A stretch of DNA of 7,888 nt, from assembly GCA_002482965.1 (NCBI GenBank), contig DLGZ01000048.1, forward strand, positions 25,737-33,624. Direction: 5' to 3'. Within the stretch, counting starts at the first letter, position 1. Each line of letters starts with the position of its first letter. Below, piece after piece: positions 1 to 7,078 of this stretch. The position numbers and the translations under genes were made by a program. Source of the stretch: Verrucomicrobiaceae bacterium UBA7681 (GTDB lineage: Bacteria; Verrucomicrobiota; Verrucomicrobiia; Verrucomicrobiales; Verrucomicrobiaceae). The notes beneath the pieces were generated by a model that saw only the letters and a program-made list of their open reading frames with translations, was not told the origin of the DNA and did no database searches.

Positions 1-971
1 GGCTGCGGGATGCGTGCTGGCCATTCGATGAGGCCGGGGACAAGTACGCCACCTTCATAGACCTGGCCTTTCACACCGCGATGCGGCAGGACGAGCGAAC
101 CATCGGCAGAGGTGCCGTTGTCGCCGCAGTAAAAGAGCAGCGTGTTTTCGCGCAGGCCGCTGGCAGCGAGATGCTTCCTCAGCGTGCCTATGGAGCGGTC
201 CATCGCGGTGATTTCAGCATAACGTTCGCGCAGTACTTCGCCCTGCGGGCGTGTGGTCGGGCCGCCGGTTTCATTTGAGGTCAGCTTGACCTTCTTGTCC
301 TTGTACTTGGCGGGCAGATCATCGTAGAGCGCGAGATCTGCCGGCAGGCCGCTGTAAGGTTCATGCGGCGAGCCGAACCACACGACGGTGAAGAAGGGAC
401 TTTTGTCTTTGCTGGCGCGGTCGATGAACTTGATGGCCTCGTCGATGACGACTGCGGAACTTTCGCCCTGAATGACTTCCGGCGGGCCGCCATTGCGTGA
501 GAGTGACGGATTGAGCTCAAAGAAATTATCGTGCGATACCCACTCATGAAAACCCATGGCTCCGGGACTCGTCGGTGAAGACGCTTTGACCGGACCGAGG
601 TGCCATTTGCCGAAATGGCCGCAGTGGTAGCCTGCTTTGGCGAGGATCTGCGCGATGGTGATTTCCTCCGGGCGGATCGAGAAGCCGGGGTTGAAGGTGC
701 CCATGCGGTTGGGATGACGGCCCGTCATAAAGCTGGCGCGTGTGGGCGAGCAGCTCGGATGTGCGGCGTAGAAGTTCTCAAAGCGAAAACAAGTCGCGGC
801 CATGTCATCGAGCACTGGCGTTTTCACGTACGGATGGCCGTTGTAACCGGTCTCCTCCCATCCGTGATCGTCCCCCATGAGCAGGATGATGTTCGGACGC
901 GGCTCATCCGCGGATAACACATGCGAAATGCACAAAGACGAGAGGAGGATGAGCGCGAGAAGACGTTTCAT
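1..971 (-). CDS. Secreted formylglycine-dependent sulfatase (S1 family), C-terminus cut by the window edge
   Basis: Hydrolyses sulfate esters, probably on a sugar or polysaccharide, outside the cytoplasm. Reading back from ATG 969-971, 323 codons are open to the window edge with no stop, so the C-terminal part is missing; family members are usually about 450-550 residues. Residues 1-20 form a Sec signal peptide (MKRLLALILLSSL...). The metal-binding pair is D34-D35 in NIILLMGDDHGW. The sulfatase signature CSPTR lies at residues 74-78, with Cys74 (bases 750-752) expected to become formylglycine. The second signature, GYHCGHFGKWHLG, is at 114-126 and includes K122 and H124. Other expected active-site elements are SPHEP (H203), CGDNG (D284-N285) and RGVKG (K301). 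It follows the DUF1080 gene by 15 bp on the same strand, which suggests cotranscription. No Shine-Dalgarno sequence precedes the ATG. Family assignment is firm, but the substrate cannot be read from sequence. A Cys-type enzyme needs a maturase, and none is in the window. Confidence 0.95.
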   Translation of the reverse strand, partial: MKRLLALILLSSLCISHVLSADEPRPNIILLMGDDHGWEETGYNGHPYVKTPVLDDMAATCFRFENFYAAHPSCSPTRASFMTGRHPNRMGTFNPGFSIRPEEITIAQILAKAGYHCGHFGKWHLGPVKASSPTSPGAMGFHEWVSHDNFFELNPSLSRNGGPPEVIQGESSAVVIDEAIKFIDRASKDKSPFFTVVWFGSPHEPYSGLPADLALYDDLPAKYKDKKVKLTSNETGGPTTRPQGEVLRERYAEITAMDRSIGTLRKHLAASGLRENTLLFYCGDNGTSADGSLVLPHRGVKGQVYEGGVLVPGLIEWPARIPQ

Positions 972-986
972 GAAGGCGGGAGAGGC

Positions 987-1775
987 TTACTTCTTCGTCG
1001 GCGGCACGACAGGTCCGGTGCCTTGCGGGCTTTTCGTGCGCGGCTTCTCAATCTTCACGGCCCCAGCGGGGAAATTCGCAGGATCAAAAGGCACCAGTTC
1101 CGCAGCTGGGAGCACTTTGAGGAGGATGTCTGTGATGTAGACGTTGTTCGCATTGCCACGATGCAATTGAATGGCGAGCAGTCCTGCCAGCGAGCGCTTG
1201 CTCTCATCACAGTCGGTCAGTTCAGAGGTGACCATGCCGTTGATCATGTGCACCAAATGATTTCCACGTGCGATGATGGTGTACTTGTTCCACTGCGAGA
1301 CATCGACTTTCACCGGCTCGTGCTCGGAGAGTTTCCAAAGTGCACCTGTTGGATCGAGCAAGACATTGGTGCCATTGAGTCCGAAAATACCACGCCCTTT
1401 TTCTTCATAGGTCATGCCCGTGTGCTCGATGGCGGGATGGATGTCGCACTGGTACCCGGTGATGACCCACGGAGCGACCTCCGGCAGTTCGCGGCTGCGG
1501 TATTGAATGCCGGAATTGTTGTCGCCCTCGACGCGCACTTTGACATGCAGTTCGAAGTCCTTCACCTCGCCGCCGCGCCAGATGAGGAAGGAGTTGTTCG
1601 CCATGGCGTCTGGTCCAGTGCAGGTGCCGATGATTACGCCGTCCTCCACTTTCCAGAGTTTGGGGTCGCCATCCCAGCCGGTGAGGTCTTTGCCATTGAA
1701 CAAGGAGATGTAGCCGTCCTGGGCGGAGGCGAAGGTGGCGAAAATGAAAAGGGAGAGGAGAGCAGGAAGTTTCAT
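987..1775 (-). CDS. Secreted DUF1080 (3-keto-disaccharide hydrolase-type) protein
   Basis: A 262-residue exported protein made almost entirely of one DUF1080 domain (PF06439), a concanavalin-like beta-sandwich family now associated with 3-keto-glycoside hydrolysis. I chose ATG 1773-1775 because it gives a clean Sec signal peptide (MKLPALLSLFIFATFASA, likely cut after A18). An in-frame start at 1841 would put 22 uncharacteristic residues before it. Family hallmarks appear in order: ISLFNGKDLTGW (23-34), WKVEDGVI (41-48), FELHVKVRV (74-82), NSGIQYRS (87-94), GYQCDIHP (107-114), RGIFG (128-132), WNKYTIIARGNHLVHMINGM (162-181) and the closing strand NVYITDILLKVL (211-222). Residues 240-262 form a Lys/Pro-rich tail. 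The sulfatase starts 15 bp downstream, so the two are probably one operon. The family call is secure; the enzymatic role is inferred from the family only. Confidence 0.93.
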   Translation of the reverse strand: MKLPALLSLFIFATFASAQDGYISLFNGKDLTGWDGDPKLWKVEDGVIIGTCTGPDAMANNSFLIWRGGEVKDFELHVKVRVEGDNNSGIQYRSRELPEVAPWVITGYQCDIHPAIEHTGMTYEEKGRGIFGLNGTNVLLDPTGALWKLSEHEPVKVDVSQWNKYTIIARGNHLVHMINGMVTSELTDCDESKRSLAGLLAIQLHRGNANNVYITDILLKVLPAAELVPFDPANFPAGAVKIEKPRTKSPQGTGPVVPPTKK

Positions 1776-1885
1776 GGCGCGTGGCTGATGAATTGGAGCG
1801 GGTGGAAGAGGGGAAACGAGCAATGCACCGTGGTTTCTCATCGCGCTTGCAACTTTCTCACTTCATTCCCTGTTTGTTTGTCTCC
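1776..1885. promoter_or_regulatory. Divergent intergenic region, presumed to hold promoters for both blocks
   Basis: This 110-bp spacer lies between two divergently transcribed genes encoding exported proteins, so it should hold at least one promoter in each direction. No convincing -35/-10 pair was found by eye. The palindromic TTGCAA at 1847-1852 could act as a -35-like or operator element, but nothing well spaced follows it on either strand. The last 40 bases before the plus-strand ATG are strongly pyrimidine-rich (ending GTTTGTTTGTCTCC) and contain no Shine-Dalgarno sequence. The assignment rests on gene orientation rather than on a recognised motif. Confidence 0.4.
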
Positions 1886-3208
1886 ATGCGTTTCCTTGCC
1901 CTCCTCTCTTTTTTCGCCCTGACCGCTTCGTTGTGCGCGCAGCAGCCGCCTTATGATGTTTTTCCTGCGGCTGCCCCTCCTTACTATCGCGTGCGCTATG
2001 AGGCCTCGACTCAGCCTGGAGAACTGGTCTATCCGGTGAACTACACCGTGTGGGTGCCGCCGGGTGTCAAATCACTGCGCGGGGTGATCGTGCATCAGCA
2101 TGGCTGCGGGGAAGGCTCGTGCAAATCCGGCCTCACGGGTGCGTTTGACCTGCACTGGCAGGCTGTGGCGAAAAAGCACGACTGCGCCCTGCTGGCCCCC
2201 TCCTATGAGCAGCCAGACAAGGCGGATTGTCAGATGTGGTGCGACCCGCGCAATGGCTCGGATGCGGCGTTTCAAAAGGCGCTCGCGGATCTCGGCGCGA
2301 AGTCCGGGCATCCCGAACTGGCCAAGGTACCGTGGGCGCTCTGGGGCCATAGCGGTGGCGGACATTGGGCAGGTGGCATGACGCTGCTGCACCCGGAGCG
2401 TGTCGCAGCCGCGTGTTTGCGCTCAGGCGTGCCTCTGCTGGAGGCCAATCCAGCCCGGGCCACGATCAAGTCCTACACTTTGCCGGAGGCTGTCGTCACC
2501 GTGCCGATCATGTGCAATCTGGGCACCAAGGAAGGTGTGACGGTCAAAGATGGCCGCTTTTCCGGAGCCTGGGCCGCGAACGAAACCTTCTTCAACGCCG
2601 TGCGAGCCAAAGGCGGACTCATTGGCGTCTCAGTGGACCCTTTCACCAGCCATGAGTGCGGCAATCAGCGCTACTTCACCATCCGCTGGTTCGATGCCTG
2701 CCTGACCGCGCGCCTGCCGGAAAAAAGCGGTGGCTCGCTGAAGCCGATGCCGACGAAGAACGCCTGGCTCGCTCCTCTGCTCGGCTCTGAAGCCGTGCCT
2801 GCAGCCCAGTTTGCCGGAGAAAAGGATAAGTCTGTCTGGCTGCCGAATGAATCGGTCGCGAAGGCCTGGGTGGCCTACGTCAAAGACACCGCCGTCCCCG
2901 ACACCACGCCGCCGCCTGCACCGACGAACTTGCAGGTGAAAGGCAACGAAATCACCTGGAAGGCGGAGGCCGATCTCGAAAGCGGCATGGCTCATTTCAT
3001 CATCGTGCGCGACGACAAAGAGATCGGCACCGTGCCTGAGCAACCGAAGAATCCCTTTGGCCGTCCGATTTTCCAGGGCTTGCAATACAGCGACACGCCC
3101 TCGAACCCGCTGGTGGAGATGCGCTTCACCGACAAACAGCCCGAGGTCGGCAAAAAGCACCAATACCGAGTGATCGCCGTCAATACGGCGGGTCTGAAAT
3201 CCGAGTAA
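1886..3208 (+). CDS. Secreted alpha/beta-hydrolase (esterase-like) with fibronectin III-like C-terminal domain
   Basis: A 440-residue exported serine hydrolase, probably a carboxylesterase acting on an ester-substituted carbohydrate or similar substrate. ATG 1886 gives a Sec signal peptide (MRFLALLSFFALTASLCA, cut near A18). An in-frame start at 1781 would add 35 poorly plausible residues reaching almost to the opposite gene. The hydrolase domain spans roughly residues 45-275. It has an oxyanion-type HQHGCG (70-75), the nucleophile elbow GHSGGG (154-159, Ser156), a likely acid at E216 in NLGTKEG and a likely base at H256 in TSHECG. After a linker with DTTPPPAPTNLQV (339-351), residues about 345-440 resemble a fibronectin III domain (ITWKAEAD, FIIVRDD, YRVIAVNTAG). 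Nine cysteines in the mature protein suggest disulfides. SLC at residues 15-17 is not a good lipobox because Leu is at -1. The triad assignment is inferred and the exact subfamily is not recognised. Confidence 0.8.
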   Translation: MRFLALLSFFALTASLCAQQPPYDVFPAAAPPYYRVRYEASTQPGELVYPVNYTVWVPPGVKSLRGVIVHQHGCGEGSCKSGLTGAFDLHWQAVAKKHDCALLAPSYEQPDKADCQMWCDPRNGSDAAFQKALADLGAKSGHPELAKVPWALWGHSGGGHWAGGMTLLHPERVAAACLRSGVPLLEANPARATIKSYTLPEAVVTVPIMCNLGTKEGVTVKDGRFSGAWAANETFFNAVRAKGGLIGVSVDPFTSHECGNQRYFTIRWFDACLTARLPEKSGGSLKPMPTKNAWLAPLLGSEAVPAAQFAGEKDKSVWLPNESVAKAWVAYVKDTAVPDTTPPPAPTNLQVKGNEITWKAEADLESGMAHFIIVRDDKEIGTVPEQPKNPFGRPIFQGLQYSDTPSNPLVEMRFTDKQPEVGKKHQYRVIAVNTAGLKSE

Positions 3209-3244
3209 AGGGCGCGTTTCATGCTGCAACACGGGGCGCACTGG

Positions 3245-3265
3245 CTACGTAGTAGTCATACCCCC
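3245..3265 (+). promoter_or_regulatory. Candidate promoter/operator element upstream of the DUF1552 gene
   Basis: The 62-bp spacer before the DUF1552 gene contains an 8-bp perfect palindrome, CTACGTAG (3245-3252), running into TAGTCATAC (3253-3261) and a run of five C, which ends only 5 bases before ATG 3271. It is visibly more A/T-rich and structured than its surroundings. There is no Shine-Dalgarno sequence between it and the start codon. If it is a promoter, the transcript would have a very short or absent leader. It could instead be an operator. No second copy of the motif was seen in this window. Confidence 0.35.
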
Positions 3266-3270
3266 AAATC

Positions 3271-4542
3271 ATGAACAGACGCCGTTTTATCCTCCAATCT
3301 CTGGGCACCTCCTTGGCTCTGCCGGGACTCCCTTCGCTCATGGCTGGCACTGTGGGCGGCAATTCCGCCGTCCAGACCGCCAAGGGTGCAGGTGCCGGAG
3401 CGCGTCGGTTTGTCGCCGTGGGCAATCTTTTGGGCTTTCAGACGAAGCAGCTTTTTCCGACCACCAAGGGCCGCGACTATGAGAAAACCACGCTGCTGGA
3501 GCCGCTGTGGGACAACCGCAGCCAGATGACGGTCCTTCGCGGCCTCGATCACGGCGTGAAGGGTGGCCACTTCGCGGTGCACTCGTTCCTGTCCGGGGTG
3601 CTGAATTCCGAGGCGCAAAATCGCCCGGATGGCAATGTGACCATCGACCAGTATCTCGCGGACGAGATCGGCTTCCAGACGCGGTTTCCTTCGCTGACCG
3701 TCGGCTCAGAAGGTGGCATTCACGGCGGCTGCCAGATCGCCTGGACGAAGTCGGGGGTGCGTGTGCCTCCCGTCACGAATCCGTCGCAGTTGTTCGAGAA
3801 GCTTTTCGTCAGTGACACCAAGGAGCGTCAGGCACGCCGGGTGCAGGAAAATCAGGTTCAGGCTTCCATTCTTGACTCGGTGATGGGCGAGGCAAGCCGC
3901 CTCTCCAAGCGGGTCAACAAGGAGGACAAGGACAAGCTGGATGAATACCTCACTTCCGTGCGCGATGTGGAAAAGCGCCTGGAACTGCGCCAGCGTTGGG
4001 TCAATCAGGCGAAGCCCAAAGCCCCTTTTGACAAGCCGGCGAATCATAACGCCGTCGAAGACCTGCCGATCCTCTATGAGCTGATCGCGCTGGCCCTGCA
4101 GACGGACAGCACGCGCATCGCCACACTGGAGATCGGCGGTGACTTCATGCCGCAGCATCTCGGGATCAAAAAAGACTGGCACGGCCTCTCGCACCACGGC
4201 AATGACCCGGAGGCCATCGCCAGCCTCATCGCCCTGGAGAAGTATCAGATCGAGCACTTCGGCAAATTCATCACCCGTCTCTCGAAGATGAACGATGGCG
4301 ACCGCACCCTGCTGGACTCCACCACGGCGATCTTCGGCAGCGGCATGGGCGATGGCAATTCGCACAAGAACTCCGACCTGCCCGTCATCCTCGCGGGCGG
4401 CGGCTACAAGCATGGCGAATTCCGCGAAGTGCCGCGTGAGGGCCTCAACAAAGTGCCGCTGTGCAATCTCTTCGTGGACATCGCGCAGAAGATGGGTGTC
4501 GAAACAGATTCCTTTGGCAGCAGCACGGGGTGTTTTGCGTGA
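3271..4542 (+). CDS. DUF1552 (HXXSHH family) Tat-exported protein
   Basis: A 423-residue member of PF07586 (DUF1552, HXXSHH), full length, with no established biochemical function. The N-terminus NRRRFIL (2-8) followed by a moderately hydrophobic stretch ending near MAG (24-26) fits a twin-arginine signal, so the protein is probably exported folded, perhaps with metal bound. Family features include FVAVGNLLGFQT (47-58), GLDHGVKGGHFAVHSFLSG (91-109), the defining motif HGLSHH (304-309) and FGSGMGDGNSHKNSDLP (355-371), with H365 and D361 conserved-looking. These His/Asp clusters recall a metal site such as those in the alkaline-phosphatase-like fold, though that link is inferred. Residues about 185-250 are charged and helical. 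ATG 3271 is supported by the Tat signal. Its stop overlaps the start of the diheme cytochrome gene, the usual genomic partner of this family in Verrucomicrobiota and Planctomycetota. Confidence 0.93.
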   Translation: MNRRRFILQSLGTSLALPGLPSLMAGTVGGNSAVQTAKGAGAGARRFVAVGNLLGFQTKQLFPTTKGRDYEKTTLLEPLWDNRSQMTVLRGLDHGVKGGHFAVHSFLSGVLNSEAQNRPDGNVTIDQYLADEIGFQTRFPSLTVGSEGGIHGGCQIAWTKSGVRVPPVTNPSQLFEKLFVSDTKERQARRVQENQVQASILDSVMGEASRLSKRVNKEDKDKLDEYLTSVRDVEKRLELRQRWVNQAKPKAPFDKPANHNAVEDLPILYELIALALQTDSTRIATLEIGGDFMPQHLGIKKDWHGLSHHGNDPEAIASLIALEKYQIEHFGKFITRLSKMNDGDRTLLDSTTAIFGSGMGDGNSHKNSDLPVILAGGGYKHGEFREVPREGLNKVPLCNLFVDIAQKMGVETDSFGSSTGCFA

Positions 4543-4544
4543 TG
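4540..4544 (+). other. Stop-start overlap (TGATG) coupling DUF1552 and cytochrome genes
   Basis: The TGA stop of the DUF1552 gene (4540-4542) shares its last base with the ATG of the cytochrome gene (4542-4544). This arrangement favours reinitiation by the terminating ribosome and roughly matched synthesis of the two proteins. No Shine-Dalgarno sequence lies upstream. A second in-frame ATG at 4548 could serve as an alternative start and would only remove two residues. Confidence 0.75.
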
Positions 4545-7028
4545 AGAATGGCTCCGATCCCGCGCCTCAGCGCAGTGCTTTTCGCTCTCATCACTGTGGC
4601 TCACGCCGCTGACGATGCGCCAAAGCTTGCCCAGCAGTTCCTTGGGAAATACTGCCTGGAATGCCATGACGCGGATGTTCAAAAGGGCGATCGCGCCTTT
4701 GAAAAGTTCGCGCTGCCGCTGCAGTCCGTTTCTGAGCTCATCGATGCGCGTGACATCATCGACCAGCTGACCTTGAAGGAGATGCCGCCGAAAAAGGCGG
4801 ATCAGCCCACCGATGACGAGCGTCTCGGCATGATCCGCGCGCTGCGCGAAGGCACGCTGACCGCCTATGGCAAATTCCAGAGCACTGGCAGCCGCACGGT
4901 CATGCGCCGCCTCTCCAGCCGCGAGTATGAGAACACACTGGCCACGCTGTTTGGCCGCCGGGTGGACACGCTGGGCCTCACGGCAGATTTCCCGAAGGAG
5001 AAGACGAGCCAGCACATGGACACCATCGGCAAGTCTCTCGTGACCTCCGGCTTTCTCGTGGACCAATACTTCCAGTCCGCAAATCGCCTCGTCGAGGCGC
5101 GACTCGGCAAGCCGGCGACCGAGCCGAAGAGCTGGCGCTTCAACAGCCACTTTGTGCAATACGAAGAACTGACCGGCTCCCACAAGTCCGCCTTCAACTT
5201 CCGTTACCTCTGCCTCTACGAGCAGCCCAACACCGACACCCGCCAGGGTGGCTATGGCCACATCGAGGACTTCAAGCAGGGGGTGCCCGTCTCAGGCCTT
5301 TACGACATCGAGGTGGAGGCTGTCGCGCTGCATCGGGACACGCACTACGATCCCGCCATCTTTGGCATCGATTTCTCTGAACCCTTCATCCTCGGTGTCG
5401 TGCCAGGAGATGTCACCAAAGGCCACATCCATTACCCGCAGGCCATTGAGCCGCTGCTCGCCAGCGCCGTGGTGCCGGACAACACCCCCACCTGGTTCAA
5501 ATTCCGCGTATGGCTGGAGGCTGGGCAAACACCGCGCTTCATTTTCCCGAACGGTCCGTATGAATCGCGCGCGTCAGTGGTGACGATCAACAAGCGCTAC
5601 AAGGACGAGTTCAAGGCGGACACTGGCTCCTCGGGCGTCGGCCGCGCCCACATCCTACTGGAAGGCAAGCTTCCGCACATCCGCATCAGCGAGATCAAGA
5701 TCAACGGCCCCGTGCCTGAGAAAAACGGTGGGGCCGAGGAAATCGCTGTGTTTGGCAAAGACGGTTTCCAGCCCGAGCATGCGCTGGACCAGGTCCAAGC
5801 TTTTGCCGAGAAAGCGTATCGCCGTCCGCTCACCGATGCCGACCGCCAGCCCATCCGCGCTCTTTATGACAAGCGACTGGCCGAAAAAGCCACACCGCGC
5901 CAGGCCGCGCTGGATGCGCTGAAGCTAATTCTTTGCTCTCCCTCCTTCCTCTACCTGAGCGAAATCACCGAAGAGTCCGCGAAAGCTCTGAGCCCCTACG
6001 ACCTCGCCTCGCGCCTCTCCTTTGCCCTGTGGGCCGCTCCGCCTGATGAAGCGCTGATCGCCGCTGCGAAGTCCGGCAAGCTCACGCAGGATGCCGAGCT
6101 GAAAAAGCAGATTCAGCGCATGCTCACCGATGAACGCATCAGCGGCTTTGTGAACGGCTTTCTGGACAGCTGGCTGAACCTCCGTGAACTCGGCGGCATG
6201 CCACCGCCGCGCGAGGTGGTGCGTTCCTACTATGCGGAGGACCTCCCCACCTCGATGAAGACCGAGGCCCAGCTCTTTTTCCGCGATCTGCTGAAGAGCA
6301 ACGGGTCCGTGATGCAGTTCCTCGACAGTGACCATAGCTTCGTGGACAAGAAGCTGGCCAAACTCTACGAACTGCCCGAACAGAAAACCCTGCGCCTCGC
6401 TGATGGCTTTAAAAAAATCAGCCTCAAAGGCGATGCGCATCGTGGCGGTCTGCTCGGCATGGCCGCCGTGCTGACTGTGAGCGCAAACGGGGTTGAGACC
6501 TCGCCCGTCACACGAGGTGTATGGGTCTCAGAAAACATTCTTGGCATTCCGCCGCCACCACCACCTGACGTCGTGCCCGCCATTGAGCCGGATGTCAGCG
6601 GGGCCACCACCATTCGCGACCGCCTTGCCAAACACCGCGCCGACGCGGCCTGCGCCGAGTGCCACCATAAGATTGATCCGCTCGGATTCAGCCTCGAAGC
6701 CTTCGATCCGGTCGGCCGCTGGCGCACCAAGTACCCGCAGGTGAACAAAAAGACCCCCGCCGCAAAGATCGACACCACCGGCGAATTTCCTTCCGGCGAG
6801 ACCTACACCGACTTCTCCAGTTTCAAGAAACTCATCCACGAAACCCGCGCCGACCTTTTCAGCCGTCATCTCATCCGCCAGATCCTCACCTACACCACCG
6901 GCCGCACCATGGAACTCAACGATGACTTCATCATCGACAAGCTCCACGCCAAAGTGAAACAGCAGGGCCTCGGCCTGAACACGCTGTTGGTCGAGTGTCT
7001 GATGAGCGAGGTGTTTCGCTCGCGGTGA
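4542..7028 (+). CDS. Diheme PSD/PSCyt-type cytochrome c protein (DUF1587-DUF1595-DUF1592-DUF1588-DUF1585)
   Basis: An 828-residue Sec-exported protein with two c-type heme sites, presumably a periplasmic redox protein of unknown substrate. The signal peptide ends near AHA (20-22). Domains in order: PSCyt1 with heme motif CLECH (38-42) and possible axial Met81 in KEMPP; PSD3/DUF1587 at about 119-185 (LSSREYENTLATLFG); a beta-rich region at about 195-395; PSD5/DUF1595 at about 416-478 (AYRRPLTDADR); PSD4/DUF1592 at about 485-612 (ASRLSFALWAAPPDEAL); PSCyt3/DUF1588 at about 627-730 (HRGGLLGMAAVLTVSANG, then heme motif CAECH at 704-708 and KIDPLGFSLEAFDPVGRWR); and PSD2/DUF1585 at about 755-825. 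A run of six prolines (670-675) precedes the second heme site and is typical of the family. I chose ATG 4542 because it gives the signal peptide and overlaps the upstream stop; an in-frame start at 4461 would lie inside the DUF1552 gene. The architecture is complete and looks intact. Cytochrome maturation genes must lie elsewhere. Confidence 0.94.
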   Translation: MRMAPIPRLSAVLFALITVAHAADDAPKLAQQFLGKYCLECHDADVQKGDRAFEKFALPLQSVSELIDARDIIDQLTLKEMPPKKADQPTDDERLGMIRALREGTLTAYGKFQSTGSRTVMRRLSSREYENTLATLFGRRVDTLGLTADFPKEKTSQHMDTIGKSLVTSGFLVDQYFQSANRLVEARLGKPATEPKSWRFNSHFVQYEELTGSHKSAFNFRYLCLYEQPNTDTRQGGYGHIEDFKQGVPVSGLYDIEVEAVALHRDTHYDPAIFGIDFSEPFILGVVPGDVTKGHIHYPQAIEPLLASAVVPDNTPTWFKFRVWLEAGQTPRFIFPNGPYESRASVVTINKRYKDEFKADTGSSGVGRAHILLEGKLPHIRISEIKINGPVPEKNGGAEEIAVFGKDGFQPEHALDQVQAFAEKAYRRPLTDADRQPIRALYDKRLAEKATPRQAALDALKLILCSPSFLYLSEITEESAKALSPYDLASRLSFALWAAPPDEALIAAAKSGKLTQDAELKKQIQRMLTDERISGFVNGFLDSWLNLRELGGMPPPREVVRSYYAEDLPTSMKTEAQLFFRDLLKSNGSVMQFLDSDHSFVDKKLAKLYELPEQKTLRLADGFKKISLKGDAHRGGLLGMAAVLTVSANGVETSPVTRGVWVSENILGIPPPPPPDVVPAIEPDVSGATTIRDRLAKHRADAACAECHHKIDPLGFSLEAFDPVGRWRTKYPQVNKKTPAAKIDTTGEFPSGETYTDFSSFKKLIHETRADLFSRHLIRQILTYTTGRTMELNDDFIIDKLHAKVKQQGLGLNTLLVECLMSEVFRSR

Positions 7029-7078
7029 TTGTATAACAAACGTCCCCGTTCGGAGACATCCAAATCCGTCTCGTCCTC
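7029..7078. terminator. Convergent spacer with weak hairpin candidates
   Basis: This 50-bp gap separates the stop codons of two convergent genes, where a bidirectional terminator would be expected. Two weak, mutually exclusive hairpins are visible. GTCCCCG (7042-7048) can pair with CGGAGAC (7051-7057) with one internal mismatch and a tetraloop once the innermost pair opens. GAGAC (7053-7057) can pair with GTCTC (7068-7072) across a 10-base loop. Neither is followed by a T-run, so an intrinsic terminator is not established. Confidence 0.2.

Noticed and set aside
281..547. Minus-strand open frame of 88 codons within the sulfatase region
   Set aside because: It is out of frame with the sulfatase, whose motifs run continuously through the same bases.
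1847..1875. TTGCAA followed 17 bp later by CTGTTT as a sigma70-like promoter
   Set aside because: The -10 match is poor, so the pair is not supported; kept only as part of the divergent spacer.
921..1922. Plus-strand open frame of 333 codons opposite the DUF1080 gene
   Set aside because: It lies antisense to a complete, domain-verified gene, has no recognisable domain or signal, and is the kind of long shadow frame expected from G/C-ending codons.
2630..3241. Minus-strand open frame of 203 codons under the esterase C-terminus
   Set aside because: It is a shadow of the esterase/FN3 coding strand; no motif or plausible start context.
3706..4413. Minus-strand open frame of 235 codons inside the DUF1552 gene
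   Set aside because: It is entirely antisense to a full-length family match, with no domain features of its own.
4404..5261. Minus-strand open frame of 285 codons across the DUF1552/cytochrome junction
   Set aside because: It is antisense to two firmly identified genes, and its composition (rich in A, R, L, G, H) matches a reverse-complement shadow.
7029..7039. TTGTATAACAA as a terminator or operator
   Set aside because: It is only a 4-bp stem with a 3-base loop and no T-run; such short repeats occur by chance.
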